A stretch of DNA of 64,000 nt from Candidatus Borkfalkia stercoripullorum (GCA_019119395.1 DWXC01000028.1:40080-104079), one strand, 5' to 3'; positions 1 to 11,155 are shown, counted from the first letter of the stretch. The notes: generated from the letters alone by a model not told the origin. Translations and numbers: made by a program.

Positions 1-141
1 TGCGTTATAGCCGTCTGCGCGGCCGCGGCGGTCGTTGCCGCTGTGAGGATGAGAAAAAAACGCAGGGGCAAATGTTCCGGTTGCCCGTACGGCTGTTCCG
101 GCAAAGATTGCCGCAAAGATATGAAGGACAAACGGGGCTGA
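1..141 (+). CDS. C-terminal fragment of a FeoB-associated Cys-rich membrane protein-like small protein (truncated by window start)
   Basis: Frame 1 reads ...CVIAVCAAAAVVAAVRMRKKRRGKCSGCPYGCSGKDCRKDMKDKRG* : hydrophobic segment, basic stretch, CxxCxxxCxxxxC tail. Confidence 0.55.
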   Translation, partial: CVIAVCAAAAVVAAVRMRKKRRGKCSGCPYGCSGKDCRKDMKDKRG

Positions 142-251
142 TCCCGATCGGTGACCGCATGGGCGGTCGTTTTTAAAGGCGGCGCCCGGAAAACGGTTTT
201 TTGCAAAGAATGATCCCGTACCGGATGTCTTTTCGGCGCGGAGCATCGCAA

Positions 252-287
252 ACAAAGCGGCACGCCCGAAAGGACGTGCCGCTTTGT
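252..287. terminator. Intrinsic terminator hairpin
   Basis: Perfect inverted repeat acaaagcggcacg / cgtgccgctttgt downstream of the MarR-like gene. Confidence 0.65.
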
Positions 288-292
288 CCGTA

Positions 293-739
293 TTATTTTT
301 GGCGGTCACCGTTTTGCAGATTGGCGATCAGCCTGTCGAGACATTCGATCGCGCCGTCCAAAGTTTTCTCGCCGATCCCTTTGAACGCGGGGGCAAGGAT
401 CTCTTCCCCCGCGTCTTCGTTTTGACGGAGAAATTCTTCCGCCGTCGGCGTGAGGGAGACGATAACGCCGCGTTTGTCGGCGGGGGAAGCGGAAATTTCG
501 GCAAATCCCTTGGCGGCCAATGCGTCCGCAAGCTGTTTTGCGTTTTGCCTCGTCCCGCCGAAAGCGTCCGCAAGCTGCGAAAGGCCCGCTTTTTTATCGG
601 GTAACCCGTAAAGAGAAGTGAGCAGCATATACTGCCGCAAAGTCAGGCCGTTCAGCGCCTTCCCGCTCTTTTGCTGCAATAAATTCGCCGCCGTAAACAG
701 CTGTGCCATGACGCGCTGCTTTTTTTTGGATTTTTTCAT
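293..739 (-). CDS. MarR-family transcriptional regulator
   Basis: Winged-helix MarR-like protein (LTLRQYMLLTSLYGLPDKKAGLSQLADAFGGTRQNAKQLADALAAKGF..DKRGVIVSLT); start placed at MKKSKKKQ behind ggagg. Confidence 0.75.
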   Translation of the reverse strand: MKKSKKKQRVMAQLFTAANLLQQKSGKALNGLTLRQYMLLTSLYGLPDKKAGLSQLADAFGGTRQNAKQLADALAAKGFAEISASPADKRGVIVSLTPTAEEFLRQNEDAGEEILAPAFKGIGEKTLDGAIECLDRLIANLQNGDRQK

Positions 740-869
740 TTTTTTCCTCCGAGACCGTAATATATTGCATATTATACTCGGCCGAACCGCTTTTGTCAAG
801 CGAAAGGAAGCGGCAGGCAAAACCGTCGGGCAGGGGAAAGGGCGGCCGCTTTTTTATGCGGCCGCCGGG

Positions 870-2018
870 TCAATCTTCGTCATCGTCGTCTTCGTCATCG
901 TCGTCGTATCGGCCCTGGTCTGAAGAAGATCCGTCCGAAAAAGCGTAATGGTATCCGTTTTCGCGGATATAAACGGTAAAGCGGATGCGTTCTCCGCCGA
1001 TCGTTCCGCTCGCAAACAGAACGTTTTCCCCGTTTTCCCTGCCGTTCCTGAATTGCAGGGCCTCGCGCACGCCGTCCTTTTCGATGGTCAGCAGCAGTTC
1101 GAGTTCGCCCTCTTCCGATTCGTATTCCGCCGTTGTGCGCTCAACGAGTTCTCCGCGCTCGTAAACAGAATATACGTATTCCTGTTCGGTTTCCGTTTCG
1201 TTTCCTTCGCTTTCGTTCTCGTATTTCTGTTCCACTTCGATGCAGGACGAGCCCGAATCGTCGGTGAACGCCTTGAAGTACAGTTCGCTTTCCTCCTCAC
1301 CGTCTTCCGATTCGGTCTGGTAATTGCCCTCCACGGCGTACTCGCCGCCGCCCGTCGACAGTATCCCGACGATCGCGTAGCTTTCTTCGCGTTCGTCGCC
1401 GTCCGACTCTCCGCTGCGGAAAATTTTGTCGTAGTAAAGGGTATACGCCGCGCCGCCGCCGAGCAGGTCGTTGAGTTTTACGGTCATGCCGAATTCATAG
1501 CCGAACCCGCCCGCGGCGCTCTCGGCAACGATGCTCCCCTCGCTCAAAAGCCCCTCGACGAGCGTCATATACCGGTTGAGCGTTTCCACGCGCGCGTCGT
1601 CCGCTTCCGATTTTGCGTCCGCGACGGCGCGGACGGAAGAGAGCGCTTTTGACTGTGCGGTTGCGGTATCGCCCGAAGAGGCGAGCAGCGAACCGACGGA
1701 AGCCGCCCCGTAGGCATAGAACGAATCTGCGTCCGTGATTTCCGCAAATTTGTTGCCGCCCGGGTTCAGGCCGCCGCTTCCTTTCCCGAGGAATATGGGT
1801 AAAAATATGCAGAGAAAAAGCGCGATCGCGAGGAGGGCGGCCGCCGCGGGAATGAGTATCTTGCGTTTGTCGCGCAGGCGCATCCCGCCTCCGTGCGCGG
1901 GTGCGAGAACGGCTTCCTTTTCCTGCAGGCCGAGTTCGCGCATCACTTTTTGTTTGACCTCTTTGTCCGGCAGAACGGCGTCGGCCTGTTCGGACAACAG
2001 TTTTTTGATGTTTTTCAT
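870..2018 (-). CDS. Putative transmembrane anti-sigma factor with extracytoplasmic acidic domain
   Basis: Start ATG overlaps stop of the ECF sigma gene (ATGA); one TM (ILIPAAAALLAIALFLCIFLPIFL); Asp/Glu-rich C-terminus; adjacency to sigma factor. Confidence 0.6.
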   Translation of the reverse strand: MKNIKKLLSEQADAVLPDKEVKQKVMRELGLQEKEAVLAPAHGGGMRLRDKRKILIPAAAALLAIALFLCIFLPIFLGKGSGGLNPGGNKFAEITDADSFYAYGAASVGSLLASSGDTATAQSKALSSVRAVADAKSEADDARVETLNRYMTLVEGLLSEGSIVAESAAGGFGYEFGMTVKLNDLLGGGAAYTLYYDKIFRSGESDGDEREESYAIVGILSTGGGEYAVEGNYQTESEDGEEESELYFKAFTDDSGSSCIEVEQKYENESEGNETETEQEYVYSVYERGELVERTTAEYESEEGELELLLTIEKDGVREALQFRNGRENGENVLFASGTIGGERIRFTVYIRENGYHYAFSDGSSSDQGRYDDDDEDDDDED

Positions 2019-2542
2019 GCGCCGTCCTCCTTTTCGATTATTTTTTTGAGTTTTTTGAGCGCCTCGTTGTTCTTCCATGTGACCGTGCCGATCGGCATGC
2101 CGAGCATTTCGGCGACTTCCCTCCGTTTGTAGCCGGAAACCTGGCAAAGCATGAGTATTTCATATTCGTCCTCCGCCAGAACGCGCGCCGCGAGATCGAA
2201 AATATAGGGGATCTCCGCTTCGCCCGAGCCGAATTTATAGGCGTCCGCCTCGAAGTCGGTGGGGATCTCGCGTTTGTATTTTTTGACGTGGTTGAGCGCC
2301 AGCGATTTTGCGATCGTGCACAGCCATGCGGTGAAATTCGTGCCCGCCGTATATTGCGGGAGAGAGGCGACCGCCTTCACGAACGTTTCCTGCAACAAGT
2401 CTTCCGCATACATTTTATCCCGCACGATGTACAGGATCGCGAAGTATGCCGAACGGTGCGTATGTTCGTAAATGTAATCGAAGGCGGAACCGTCTCCTTG
2501 TCGGAGCGCGGCGATCTTCCGCTCCAGCTTATCCTTTTTCAT
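2015..2542 (-). CDS. ECF-type RNA polymerase sigma factor
   Basis: Sigma-70 region 2 (YAEDLLQETFVKAVASLPQY...FTAWLCTIAKSLALNHVKK) and region 4 (LMLCQVSGYKRREVAEMLGMPIGTVTWKNNEALKKLKK). Confidence 0.85.
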   Translation of the reverse strand: MKKDKLERKIAALRQGDGSAFDYIYEHTHRSAYFAILYIVRDKMYAEDLLQETFVKAVASLPQYTAGTNFTAWLCTIAKSLALNHVKKYKREIPTDFEADAYKFGSGEAEIPYIFDLAARVLAEDEYEILMLCQVSGYKRREVAEMLGMPIGTVTWKNNEALKKLKKIIEKEDGA

Positions 2543-2552
2543 ATTCCGTCCA

Positions 2553-2592
2553 TAATATAAACAATCGGCGCGTCCGGATTGTTGGAAAAAAA
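2553..2592 (-). promoter_or_regulatory. Candidate ECF-type promoter upstream of sigma/anti-sigma operon
   Basis: On minus strand tttttTCCAACAA-N19-TATATT, same motif and spacing as the divergent site at 2678-2714. Confidence 0.45.
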
Positions 2593-2677
2593 TTGATTTT
2601 TTAAAATGATAACAGCAAACGCGCGTTCCGTCAAGACATTGGGCGGAAAAATCCGCTTTCCGAAAAAAATTTTAACT

Positions 2678-2714
2678 TTTTTCCAACAAAACGCGGCGGA
2701 TGCGGTGTTATATA
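2678..2714 (+). promoter_or_regulatory. Candidate ECF-type promoter upstream of lipoprotein gene
   Basis: tttttTCCAACAA-N19-TATATA, matching the minus-strand site at 2553-2592. Confidence 0.45.
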
Positions 2715-2774
2715 AGTGAGGCGGGAAAAATTCCGGATATTCCCTCCCGAAAACGGATTTAGGAGAATACGAAA

Positions 2775-3743
2775 ATGAAAAAATTATTGACTGCAACGAT
2801 ATTGGCTTCCGCGCTCGCGCTTACGCTCGGGATATCCGCCTGCTCCGCAGGGGAAAAAGCTCCTTCGGGCGGGAAGTTCGACGATCTGACCACGGCAGAG
2901 TCTGTATACGGTTTCAGCGCGGCTTCCGCGGGGATGCTCATCTCCGCCATGGACGGCGGCAAGGCTTCCGCTTCGGTGAAATCGTTCGCGTCCTCCGCGG
3001 CGGAAAACGCGCCCGAAGGAGAGACGCCCGCGGAAACGCCGGGGACGTCGGACGATCTGTCCCGCCTGGACGGATATATGGCATTGGTGGAAAGCCTTGT
3101 CAGCGACGGCGGGTTCGGCGTGGACGTCGCTTCGTCCGACCGCGAAGGCTATACCGAAAAGATGACGGTCAGTTACCGCGATATGGACGGCGCTTCGCAT
3201 CAATATACCATGTATTACAACCGCATCGCCGTTCCCGACGATGACGACGATGATGATTGGGACGACCGCTTCGACGATGAACAGGAAGAAAACTACGCGC
3301 TCGAGGGCGTCCTTTCGGTAGAAGGAGCCGATTACGCCGTTTACGGCACCCAGAGCAGCGAGAGCGAAGGCGGCGAGTCGGAAAGCGAAACAGAGTTCCG
3401 CGTAACGCTCGGGGAAAACCGTTATATGTACGTCGAACAGAGCAGCGAACGGGAAGACGGCGAAAACGAGCAGGAATACGAGTATACGGTGCGGGAAAAC
3501 GGGCAGGTCGTGGAGCGCAGCACATTCTCTTACGAGACGGAACGAGGCGAAACCGAACTGAAAATGACCTCGTATAAAGACGGCGCGTCGGAGACGTTCT
3601 ACTTCGAACGCGAAACGTACCGCGGACAGGAAGTCGTTTTCGTGCGCATCGGAAACGGTCAGTCCTCGCAGGGTTATATCGTCGACACGGTGACGGACGA
3701 AAACGGCACGCGTTACGAATATACGCCCGTCAGCCGCCGCTGA
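2775..3743 (+). CDS. Secreted lipoprotein paralogous to the anti-sigma ectodomain
   Basis: Lipobox-type signal peptide (LALTLGISAC); collinear similarity to the 870..2018 product (KFDDLTTAESVYGFSAAS vs KFAEITDADSFYAYGAAS; YMALVESLVSDG vs YMTLVEGLLSEG; YTMYYNRI vs YTLYYDKI). Confidence 0.7.
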   Translation: MKKLLTATILASALALTLGISACSAGEKAPSGGKFDDLTTAESVYGFSAASAGMLISAMDGGKASASVKSFASSAAENAPEGETPAETPGTSDDLSRLDGYMALVESLVSDGGFGVDVASSDREGYTEKMTVSYRDMDGASHQYTMYYNRIAVPDDDDDDDWDDRFDDEQEENYALEGVLSVEGADYAVYGTQSSESEGGESESETEFRVTLGENRYMYVEQSSEREDGENEQEYEYTVRENGQVVERSTFSYETERGETELKMTSYKDGASETFYFERETYRGQEVVFVRIGNGQSSQGYIVDTVTDENGTRYEYTPVSRR

Positions 3744-3772
3744 CGGTTCAGAGCGGTTTTATTCGGATAAAA

Positions 3773-3808
3773 AAGGCGGCTTTTCCCGAAACGGGGAAAG
3801 CCGCCTTG
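3773..3808. terminator. Bidirectional terminator hairpin between convergent genes
   Basis: aaggcggcttttccc gaaa cggggaaagccgcctt. Confidence 0.65.
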
Positions 3809-3811
3809 CGT

Positions 3812-4462
3812 TTACTGCATGAATTTTGCTTTTTTAAGTTTTACGTTGCGGCGTTCTATCTCGATCAGCCCCTCGTCCGTCATGCGCTTGAGCTCGCGCA
3901 CCATTGCGCTCCTGTCCACGCAGATATAGTCCGCAAGGCTCGTCTGCGAAAAGGGAAGGGTAAAATACGAACTCTTGCTCTTTGCCGATATCATCGTAAA
4001 ATAGGCGAGCAGCTTTTCGCGCGTGGTGCGGCGGCTCAAAATTTCCAGATGTTCGGAAAGCGCCTGCGTCTTTTCGCTCATGAGTTTTACGAGGTTTGAA
4101 ACGACGGTGCTGTGATGCGCGCACGCTTTCGCGCAGCGTTTTACGATGTGTTCGTAATCGATGTACAACACGTCGCTGTCCTCTTCCGCGATGAGGAAGA
4201 AGCTTGCGTCCGCCCAGGAATAACCCAGCACGTCGCCGAAAACGCCGCCTTCGCGCAGTTGTTCGAATATTGTGCGCACGCCGTTGATATCCGTTTTGAT
4301 CAGGCTGACGAACCCCTTCTGCACAACGGCAACGCGGTCGTGCGGCATGGGGATCTCTTCGCCTTTGCGATAAGTTTTCGTCACCGTTTTGAAACATACG
4401 AGCATCGCTTCGTATTCGTCTTCGGCGACCCCGTCGAACAGTGAAGTCGCGGTATTTTCCAT
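3812..4462 (-). CDS. Crp/Fnr-family transcriptional regulator
   Basis: cNMP-binding-like N-terminus (YRKGEEIPMPHDRVAVVQKGFVSLIKTDINGVRTIFEQLREGGVFGDV) and HTH (LPFSQTSLADYICVDRSAMVRELKRMTDEGLI). Confidence 0.8.
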   Translation of the reverse strand: MENTATSLFDGVAEDEYEAMLVCFKTVTKTYRKGEEIPMPHDRVAVVQKGFVSLIKTDINGVRTIFEQLREGGVFGDVLGYSWADASFFLIAEEDSDVLYIDYEHIVKRCAKACAHHSTVVSNLVKLMSEKTQALSEHLEILSRRTTREKLLAYFTMISAKSKSSYFTLPFSQTSLADYICVDRSAMVRELKRMTDEGLIEIERRNVKLKKAKFMQ

Positions 4463-4620
4463 GGCAAAGTCTCCTGTTGCATTTGCAACATAAATATACC
4501 GCAACCGTGTAAAAAAGTCAAACGTATCCGCATGATTTTCACAGAGTTCTTATGTAAAAAAATTATGCATTTGCGCGCGGATGTGCTATAATTTTATGGG
4601 AATAAAAACGGAGAACGCCG

Positions 4621-5109
4621 ATGATAGAATTTTACGGAGAGATATCCATGCCCTGCAAAAGGGCGGTCAACAAAAGGAAAAAACGGTATTACGCCGTTTG
4701 GCTGTGCGTTTTGTCGGTCATCGTCGCGGGGCTGGCGGTATATGCGGGTATTGACGGCGGAGGAAAAGGCAGGGATTTTATCGTGTTTACGGTGTTTGCC
4801 GTTCTTCTCGCGCTCTTTACGGCGTATCTGTTTGCGGCGCCCGTTCCGCGCTCGCTCGAGGGCGAAAAGTGGCTTTTCCGCGTGCAGATCGAAGGGGAGG
4901 AACTTCTGTTTACTCAATACCTTACGGGGCGCGAGATCGTCAAAAAACGTCCTCTGTGCAAGGTAAAAAAAGTCGTGAAAACGAAGTACGGATACCTGCT
5001 GTACGTCCCGAACGGAAGCAGCATAGTCGTCTGCCAGCGCAATCTTCTCAAAAAAGGAACGTTCGATCGGTTGGAAGCGCTGTTCGGCGGTAAATTGAAG
5101 GAAGAATAG
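4621..5109 (+). CDS. Hypothetical membrane protein with two N-terminal TM segments
   Basis: ORF track; hydrophobic segments VLSVIVAGLAVYAGI and FIVFTVFAVLLALFTAYLF. Confidence 0.5.
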   Translation: MIEFYGEISMPCKRAVNKRKKRYYAVWLCVLSVIVAGLAVYAGIDGGGKGRDFIVFTVFAVLLALFTAYLFAAPVPRSLEGEKWLFRVQIEGEELLFTQYLTGREIVKKRPLCKVKKVVKTKYGYLLYVPNGSSIVVCQRNLLKKGTFDRLEALFGGKLKEE

Positions 5110-5192
5110 CGCGCCGCTCCCGCGCGAACCTCCGCGGGAGCGGCGTAAATTTTGTCGCGGCGGTTCCCCGTAAAAGGCGGGAGTGCGGGATC

Positions 5193-5232
5193 AAAACGGC
5201 GCGCCGCCCATTACGGGCGGCGCGCCGTTTTG
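5193..5232. terminator. Bidirectional terminator hairpin
   Basis: aaaacggcgcgccgccc / gggcggcgcgccgtttt. Confidence 0.65.
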
Positions 5233-5236
5233 AAAT

Positions 5237-5737
5237 TCAAATAAAATGTACCCGCTCTTCGTCGTAAAAACCTTTGGCGGGGGGATCTTCGTCGGGAACG
5301 CCCACCGCCACGACGGCAACGGGCACGCCGTCGCAGCCGATTACCTTTTTCACCTCGTCGGTGCGCGGCTGGGTGGGGTAGCATCCGCACCAACAGGCGC
5401 CGAGGCCGAGCCCCTTTGCGGCGAGCAGAATGTTCTCGATCGCCGCGCCGCAGTCCTGCGGCCAATAGTTGTGGCGGGGCTGCAGGTCGGGCCTGCCGCA
5501 CACGACGATCGCCCAGCTCGCCGTTTCCAGCATACGGCTGGCGGGGTGCGCCGCCATGAGCGCCGCCTTTACTTCTTCTTTGTCCGTGCAGTAAAATTCC
5601 CACGGGCGGCTGTTCACCGCGCTGGGGGCGTGCATCGCCGCATCCAATAGTTTTTGAATGCTCTCTTTGGCTACGGGCGCGCCCTTTTTGTATTTGCGCA
5701 CGCTGCGGCGCGCATAGATCGCTTCGAATACGTCCAT
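5237..5737 (-). CDS. Nitroreductase family protein
   Basis: AIYARRSVRKYKKGAPVAKESIQKLLDAAMHAPSAVNSRPWEFY...GLGACWCGCYP, typical FMN nitroreductase. Confidence 0.85.
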   Translation of the reverse strand: MDVFEAIYARRSVRKYKKGAPVAKESIQKLLDAAMHAPSAVNSRPWEFYCTDKEEVKAALMAAHPASRMLETASWAIVVCGRPDLQPRHNYWPQDCGAAIENILLAAKGLGLGACWCGCYPTQPRTDEVKKVIGCDGVPVAVVAVGVPDEDPPAKGFYDEERVHFI

Positions 5738-5874
5738 TTTGTTTTTCTCCCTTTTTTCGTTCTCATACTTATTATAAACGGCGGAGCGCTCTTTGTCAAC
5801 GGGTAAAAAGGATTGAATTTTGCCTCGGTTTATGGTATGATGGTAAAGAAAATATCCGCACAGGGAGGGAAGGC

Positions 5875-6552
5875 GTGCTTAAAGAGGGCGAATCGGTCGA
5901 GGAACTGCTCGAGGGGGATCTGAAGATCATACAAAACGCGTCGCTCTACCGCTTTACGAGCGACGCCGTGCTTCTTTCGCGCTTCGTCAAGGGCAAAAAG
6001 CGCGACGTTGTGGCGGACTTCTGCGCGGGCAGCGGCATTGTCGGGCTGCATTTTTATGCGCTCAACCCGCACGTTTCTTCCGTAACGCTGTTCGAAATGC
6101 AGGAAGAGCTTTCCGACATGAGCGCGCGCTCCGTTCTGCTCAACGGGCTGAAAAATTTTACCGCTGTATGCTGTAAAATACAGGACATCGGGCGGGAGTA
6201 CGACGACAAATTTTCCCTCATCCTGTGCAATCCGCCGTATGAAACGGGCGGGTTCGAAAACGACGATTACAAAAAGGCGATCTGCCGGAAGGAGATCACG
6301 GTCACCCTTTCCGAAATCGTCGACGCCGCCTATAAAAAACTCAAATTCGGCGGCAGGCTCGCGCTCGTGAACCGCGCCGACAGGCTCGCCGAAGTGCTTT
6401 ACGCGATGAAGGCGCGCGGCATCGAGCCGAAACGCCTGCAATTCGTGCGCGGAAGGGCGGGCGCAAAACCGTATCTGATCCTCGTCGAAGGCACGAAAGG
6501 GGCAAAAGAAGGTATAGAGATCCTGCCCGACGCCGTAAACGTAAAAAATTAA
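5875..6552 (+). CDS. tRNA1(Val) (adenine-N6)-methyltransferase-like class I SAM methyltransferase
   Basis: ASLYRFTSDAVLLSRFV...VADFCAGSGIVGLHF...LILCNPPYE; GTG start. Confidence 0.75.
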   Translation: MLKEGESVEELLEGDLKIIQNASLYRFTSDAVLLSRFVKGKKRDVVADFCAGSGIVGLHFYALNPHVSSVTLFEMQEELSDMSARSVLLNGLKNFTAVCCKIQDIGREYDDKFSLILCNPPYETGGFENDDYKKAICRKEITVTLSEIVDAAYKKLKFGGRLALVNRADRLAEVLYAMKARGIEPKRLQFVRGRAGAKPYLILVEGTKGAKEGIEILPDAVNVKN

Positions 6553-6589
6553 AGGAGAGAGCCGCCGCTTTGCGGCGCGCCGCACTGTT

Positions 6590-7402
6590 ATGGTCACATT
6601 TGTCGCCACGCCGATCGGAAATCTCGGCGATATCACCCTCCGCGCGCTCGACGCGCTCAGGGAAGCGGACGTTATTTTCTGCGAAGACACCCGCCATACC
6701 CTTAAATTGCTCAATTATTTCGACATTAAAAAGCCGCTGTTTTCCTGCCATAAATATAACGAACTTACGGCGGCGGAAAAGGTAGCCGAACTCGCCGCCG
6801 GGGGCAAAAACGTTGCGGTCGTCACGGACGCGGGCACGCCCGTCATTTCCGACCCCGGGAACGTCCTCGTCAACGTACTGCGCGAACGGGGCATACGATA
6901 CACCCTCGCGCCCGGGGCGTGCGCCTTCGTGGCGGCGCTCGTCTTGTCGGGCTTCCCCGCCGACAAATTCGCCTTTTTAGGATTTTTGCGCGGAAAAAGA
7001 GGGGACAAGAAGGCGCTTTTGCAGGAATATGCCGATTTTCGGGGGACGCTCGTATTTTATTCCGCCCCGCAGGATACGGATGCGGATATCGCCCTGCTGT
7101 ACGAAACGCTCGGCGAACGTGAAGCCTGCGCCGTGCGCGAGATCACGAAGATGCACGAAAGCACGGAATATTTTACGCTTTCCGCGGGGCTCGCGGGCGA
7201 AAAGCGAGGAGAATACGTTTTGCTCGTAAAGGGGGCGCAAAAACGGGAAAATCCGCTCAATTTGCTGCCGGAGCGCGACCATATCGCGCACTATAAATCG
7301 CTCGGCATGAGCGAAAAGGATGCGCTCAAAGCCGCCGCTAAGGATCGCGGCGTTTCCAAAAGCGAATTGTATAAATTCACGATCAGGGACAATGAGCGGT
7401 GA
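6590..7402 (+). CDS. rsmI: 16S rRNA (cytidine(1402)-2'-O)-methyltransferase RsmI
   Basis: FVATPIGNLGDITLRALDALREADVIFCEDTRHTLKLLNYF...VVTDAGTPVISDPG, RsmI signature. Confidence 0.92.
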   Translation: MVTFVATPIGNLGDITLRALDALREADVIFCEDTRHTLKLLNYFDIKKPLFSCHKYNELTAAEKVAELAAGGKNVAVVTDAGTPVISDPGNVLVNVLRERGIRYTLAPGACAFVAALVLSGFPADKFAFLGFLRGKRGDKKALLQEYADFRGTLVFYSAPQDTDADIALLYETLGEREACAVREITKMHESTEYFTLSAGLAGEKRGEYVLLVKGAQKRENPLNLLPERDHIAHYKSLGMSEKDALKAAAKDRGVSKSELYKFTIRDNER

Positions 7403-7433
7403 ACTTCCTTTTCAGACAAATTTTGCAAACCGG

Positions 7434-7463
7434 TTGACAAACCGGTTTTTCTGCCTATATAAT
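7434..7463 (+). promoter_or_regulatory. Sigma70-type promoter (TTGACA-18-TATAAT) overlapped by a palindrome
   Basis: TTGACA 7434-7439, TATAAT 7458-7463; aaaccggtt-gaca-aaccggttt inverted repeat spans the -35. Confidence 0.6.
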
Positions 7464-7500
7464 GATGGTGAGGATCGTTTCGATCCCGAAGGAGGTTATC

Positions 7501-7923
7501 ATGAAGGAAGTTTGGTCAAAAAGTTGGAAAAAGGTGCTCATCTGGGCGTGCGGCTTTGTCAGCCTTATCGCCTTTGCGGTCGCGGGCGGCTATGCGATCG
7601 TCAAAGGGGAAGACGAAAGCGTCAAACGCGTGGCAAAGCAATGTTTCGTCGTTACGCTCATATTTTTGGCGGCGAACGCGCTTATCAGTATTTTAAGCAG
7701 CATTGCCGGGCTCGCGGCTTCGGCGGGGCTGGCGGAAGTACTGCAGTGGCTGAATTTTATTCTGCTCATCGCAAAGATCGGCATTTATGCGGCGGCGATC
7801 GTCATGACGCTCCTTTCGGGCAAAAACGAAACTTCCGCGCCGCAGACGAACACGGAAGTAAAGGCTGAAACCGCTGAAACGGGATCCTCCCGAACGGAAG
7901 GGAAAGACGAAACGGCGGAATAA
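7501..7923 (+). CDS. Hypothetical membrane protein
   Basis: aaggagg RBS just upstream of ATG 7501; several hydrophobic segments. Confidence 0.6.
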   Translation: MKEVWSKSWKKVLIWACGFVSLIAFAVAGGYAIVKGEDESVKRVAKQCFVVTLIFLAANALISILSSIAGLAASAGLAEVLQWLNFILLIAKIGIYAAAIVMTLLSGKNETSAPQTNTEVKAETAETGSSRTEGKDETAE

Positions 7924-7973
7924 GCGCCGCAAGCGGCCCGCGGGAATCCGCGAGGCAAAACATTGATAAGCAA

Positions 7974-8018
7974 AACCCGCGCGGAGCGCTTGGCAAAGGC
8001 GCTCCGCGCGGGTTTTTT
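7974..8018. terminator. Terminator hairpin between convergent genes
   Basis: aacccgcgcggagcgc...gcgctccgcgcgggttttttt. Confidence 0.7.
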
Positions 8019-8036
8019 TATGAATCGTCTTCGGTT

Positions 8037-8861
8037 TTATAATTCTTCTTCGATCTGTCTGCCGCGTACGGGCAGGGTGACGTGCGTAAAGCCGATTTTT
8101 TTGAGCGCTTCGGAAACGGTTTCCCGCTTTTCGCCGATGCGCGTTTCGTCGTGCGCGTCGGAAGAAAAAAGAACTTTTCTTCCGCCCAGGCCGAAATATC
8201 TCTGCAAAATATCGGTATCGGGGATAAAGGGGCTTCCCGCCGTTTTGGCGGAGGTGTTTACCTCTAAAATTTTATTTTTAGCGATGATCTTTTTGAGGAT
8301 CGCGTCCAAAACGTCCGAAAAGTCCCGGTAGCGCAGTTTCGGGTCGGGGTACTTCGCGTTTCGCGAACAGTAGCCGATGTGCGCGACGATGTCGTAAGGG
8401 TAAGGCGCGTCCAGGCTTTCCAGAATGCGGAAAAGGTAAGCGTTATAGGCGAACTCTTTGCTCTTTCCCGCAAAAAATTCGGGGAAATAGCAGTCTCTCC
8501 CGAGACAGGTGTGTACGCTGTTGATGATAAAATCGGGGGAATATTTTTCGGCCGCTTCGCAATATTTTTCTTGCGCGCGGGAAGAATCGTCATAGGCAAA
8601 TTCCGCGCCGACAAGGTAGCATATTTTCCCTTTGTACTCGTTTTGCAAGGCGCGTCCGCGCGAAAAGTAGGCGTCTGCATCGATTTGCCGCACTTCCTTG
8701 CCGCCGATTTTTACATGTTTGGCCACATAATCGTAATCGAAGTGTTCGCTCGTGCCATAATATTTAAATCCGAGCGAGATCGCCTTTTCAAGCATAACGC
8801 GCATATCCTGCCGTCCGTCTGCAGAGAAAAAAGTATGTGTGTGAAGATCGGTTCGTATCAT
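8037..8861 (-). CDS. PHP-domain protein, histidinol-phosphatase-like
   Basis: MIRTDLHTHTFFSADG...YYGTSEHFDYDY; PHP metal-binding motifs. Confidence 0.75.
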   Translation of the reverse strand: MIRTDLHTHTFFSADGRQDMRVMLEKAISLGFKYYGTSEHFDYDYVAKHVKIGGKEVRQIDADAYFSRGRALQNEYKGKICYLVGAEFAYDDSSRAQEKYCEAAEKYSPDFIINSVHTCLGRDCYFPEFFAGKSKEFAYNAYLFRILESLDAPYPYDIVAHIGYCSRNAKYPDPKLRYRDFSDVLDAILKKIIAKNKILEVNTSAKTAGSPFIPDTDILQRYFGLGGRKVLFSSDAHDETRIGEKRETVSEALKKIGFTHVTLPVRGRQIEEEL

Positions 8862-8921
8862 GAAAGTTCCCTCAAATTTATTTCATGATAGTACTTTTCG
8901 TGGAAAAAGTCAAGCGTGAAA

Positions 8922-8952
8922 AGAGGGGGGAGAGTTTGCCTCTTCCCCCTCT
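8922..8952 (-). terminator. Terminator hairpin after collagen-like gene
   Basis: agaggggggaga / tcttccccctct stem, followed on the minus strand by a T-rich tract. Confidence 0.55.
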
Positions 8953-8963
8953 GCAAAACAGAG

Positions 8964-11155
<2,192 letters not shown>

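Noticed and set aside
757-778. taatat-attgc-atatta palindrome upstream of the MarR gene
   Set aside because: Probably an ordinary MarR autoregulatory site overlapping an AT-rich promoter; nothing unusual
4477-4490. gttgca-tt-tgcaac palindrome just upstream of the Crp/Fnr gene as an autoregulatory operator
   Set aside because: Plausible but short, not resembling a standard Crp/Fnr half-site, and single; not enough to claim
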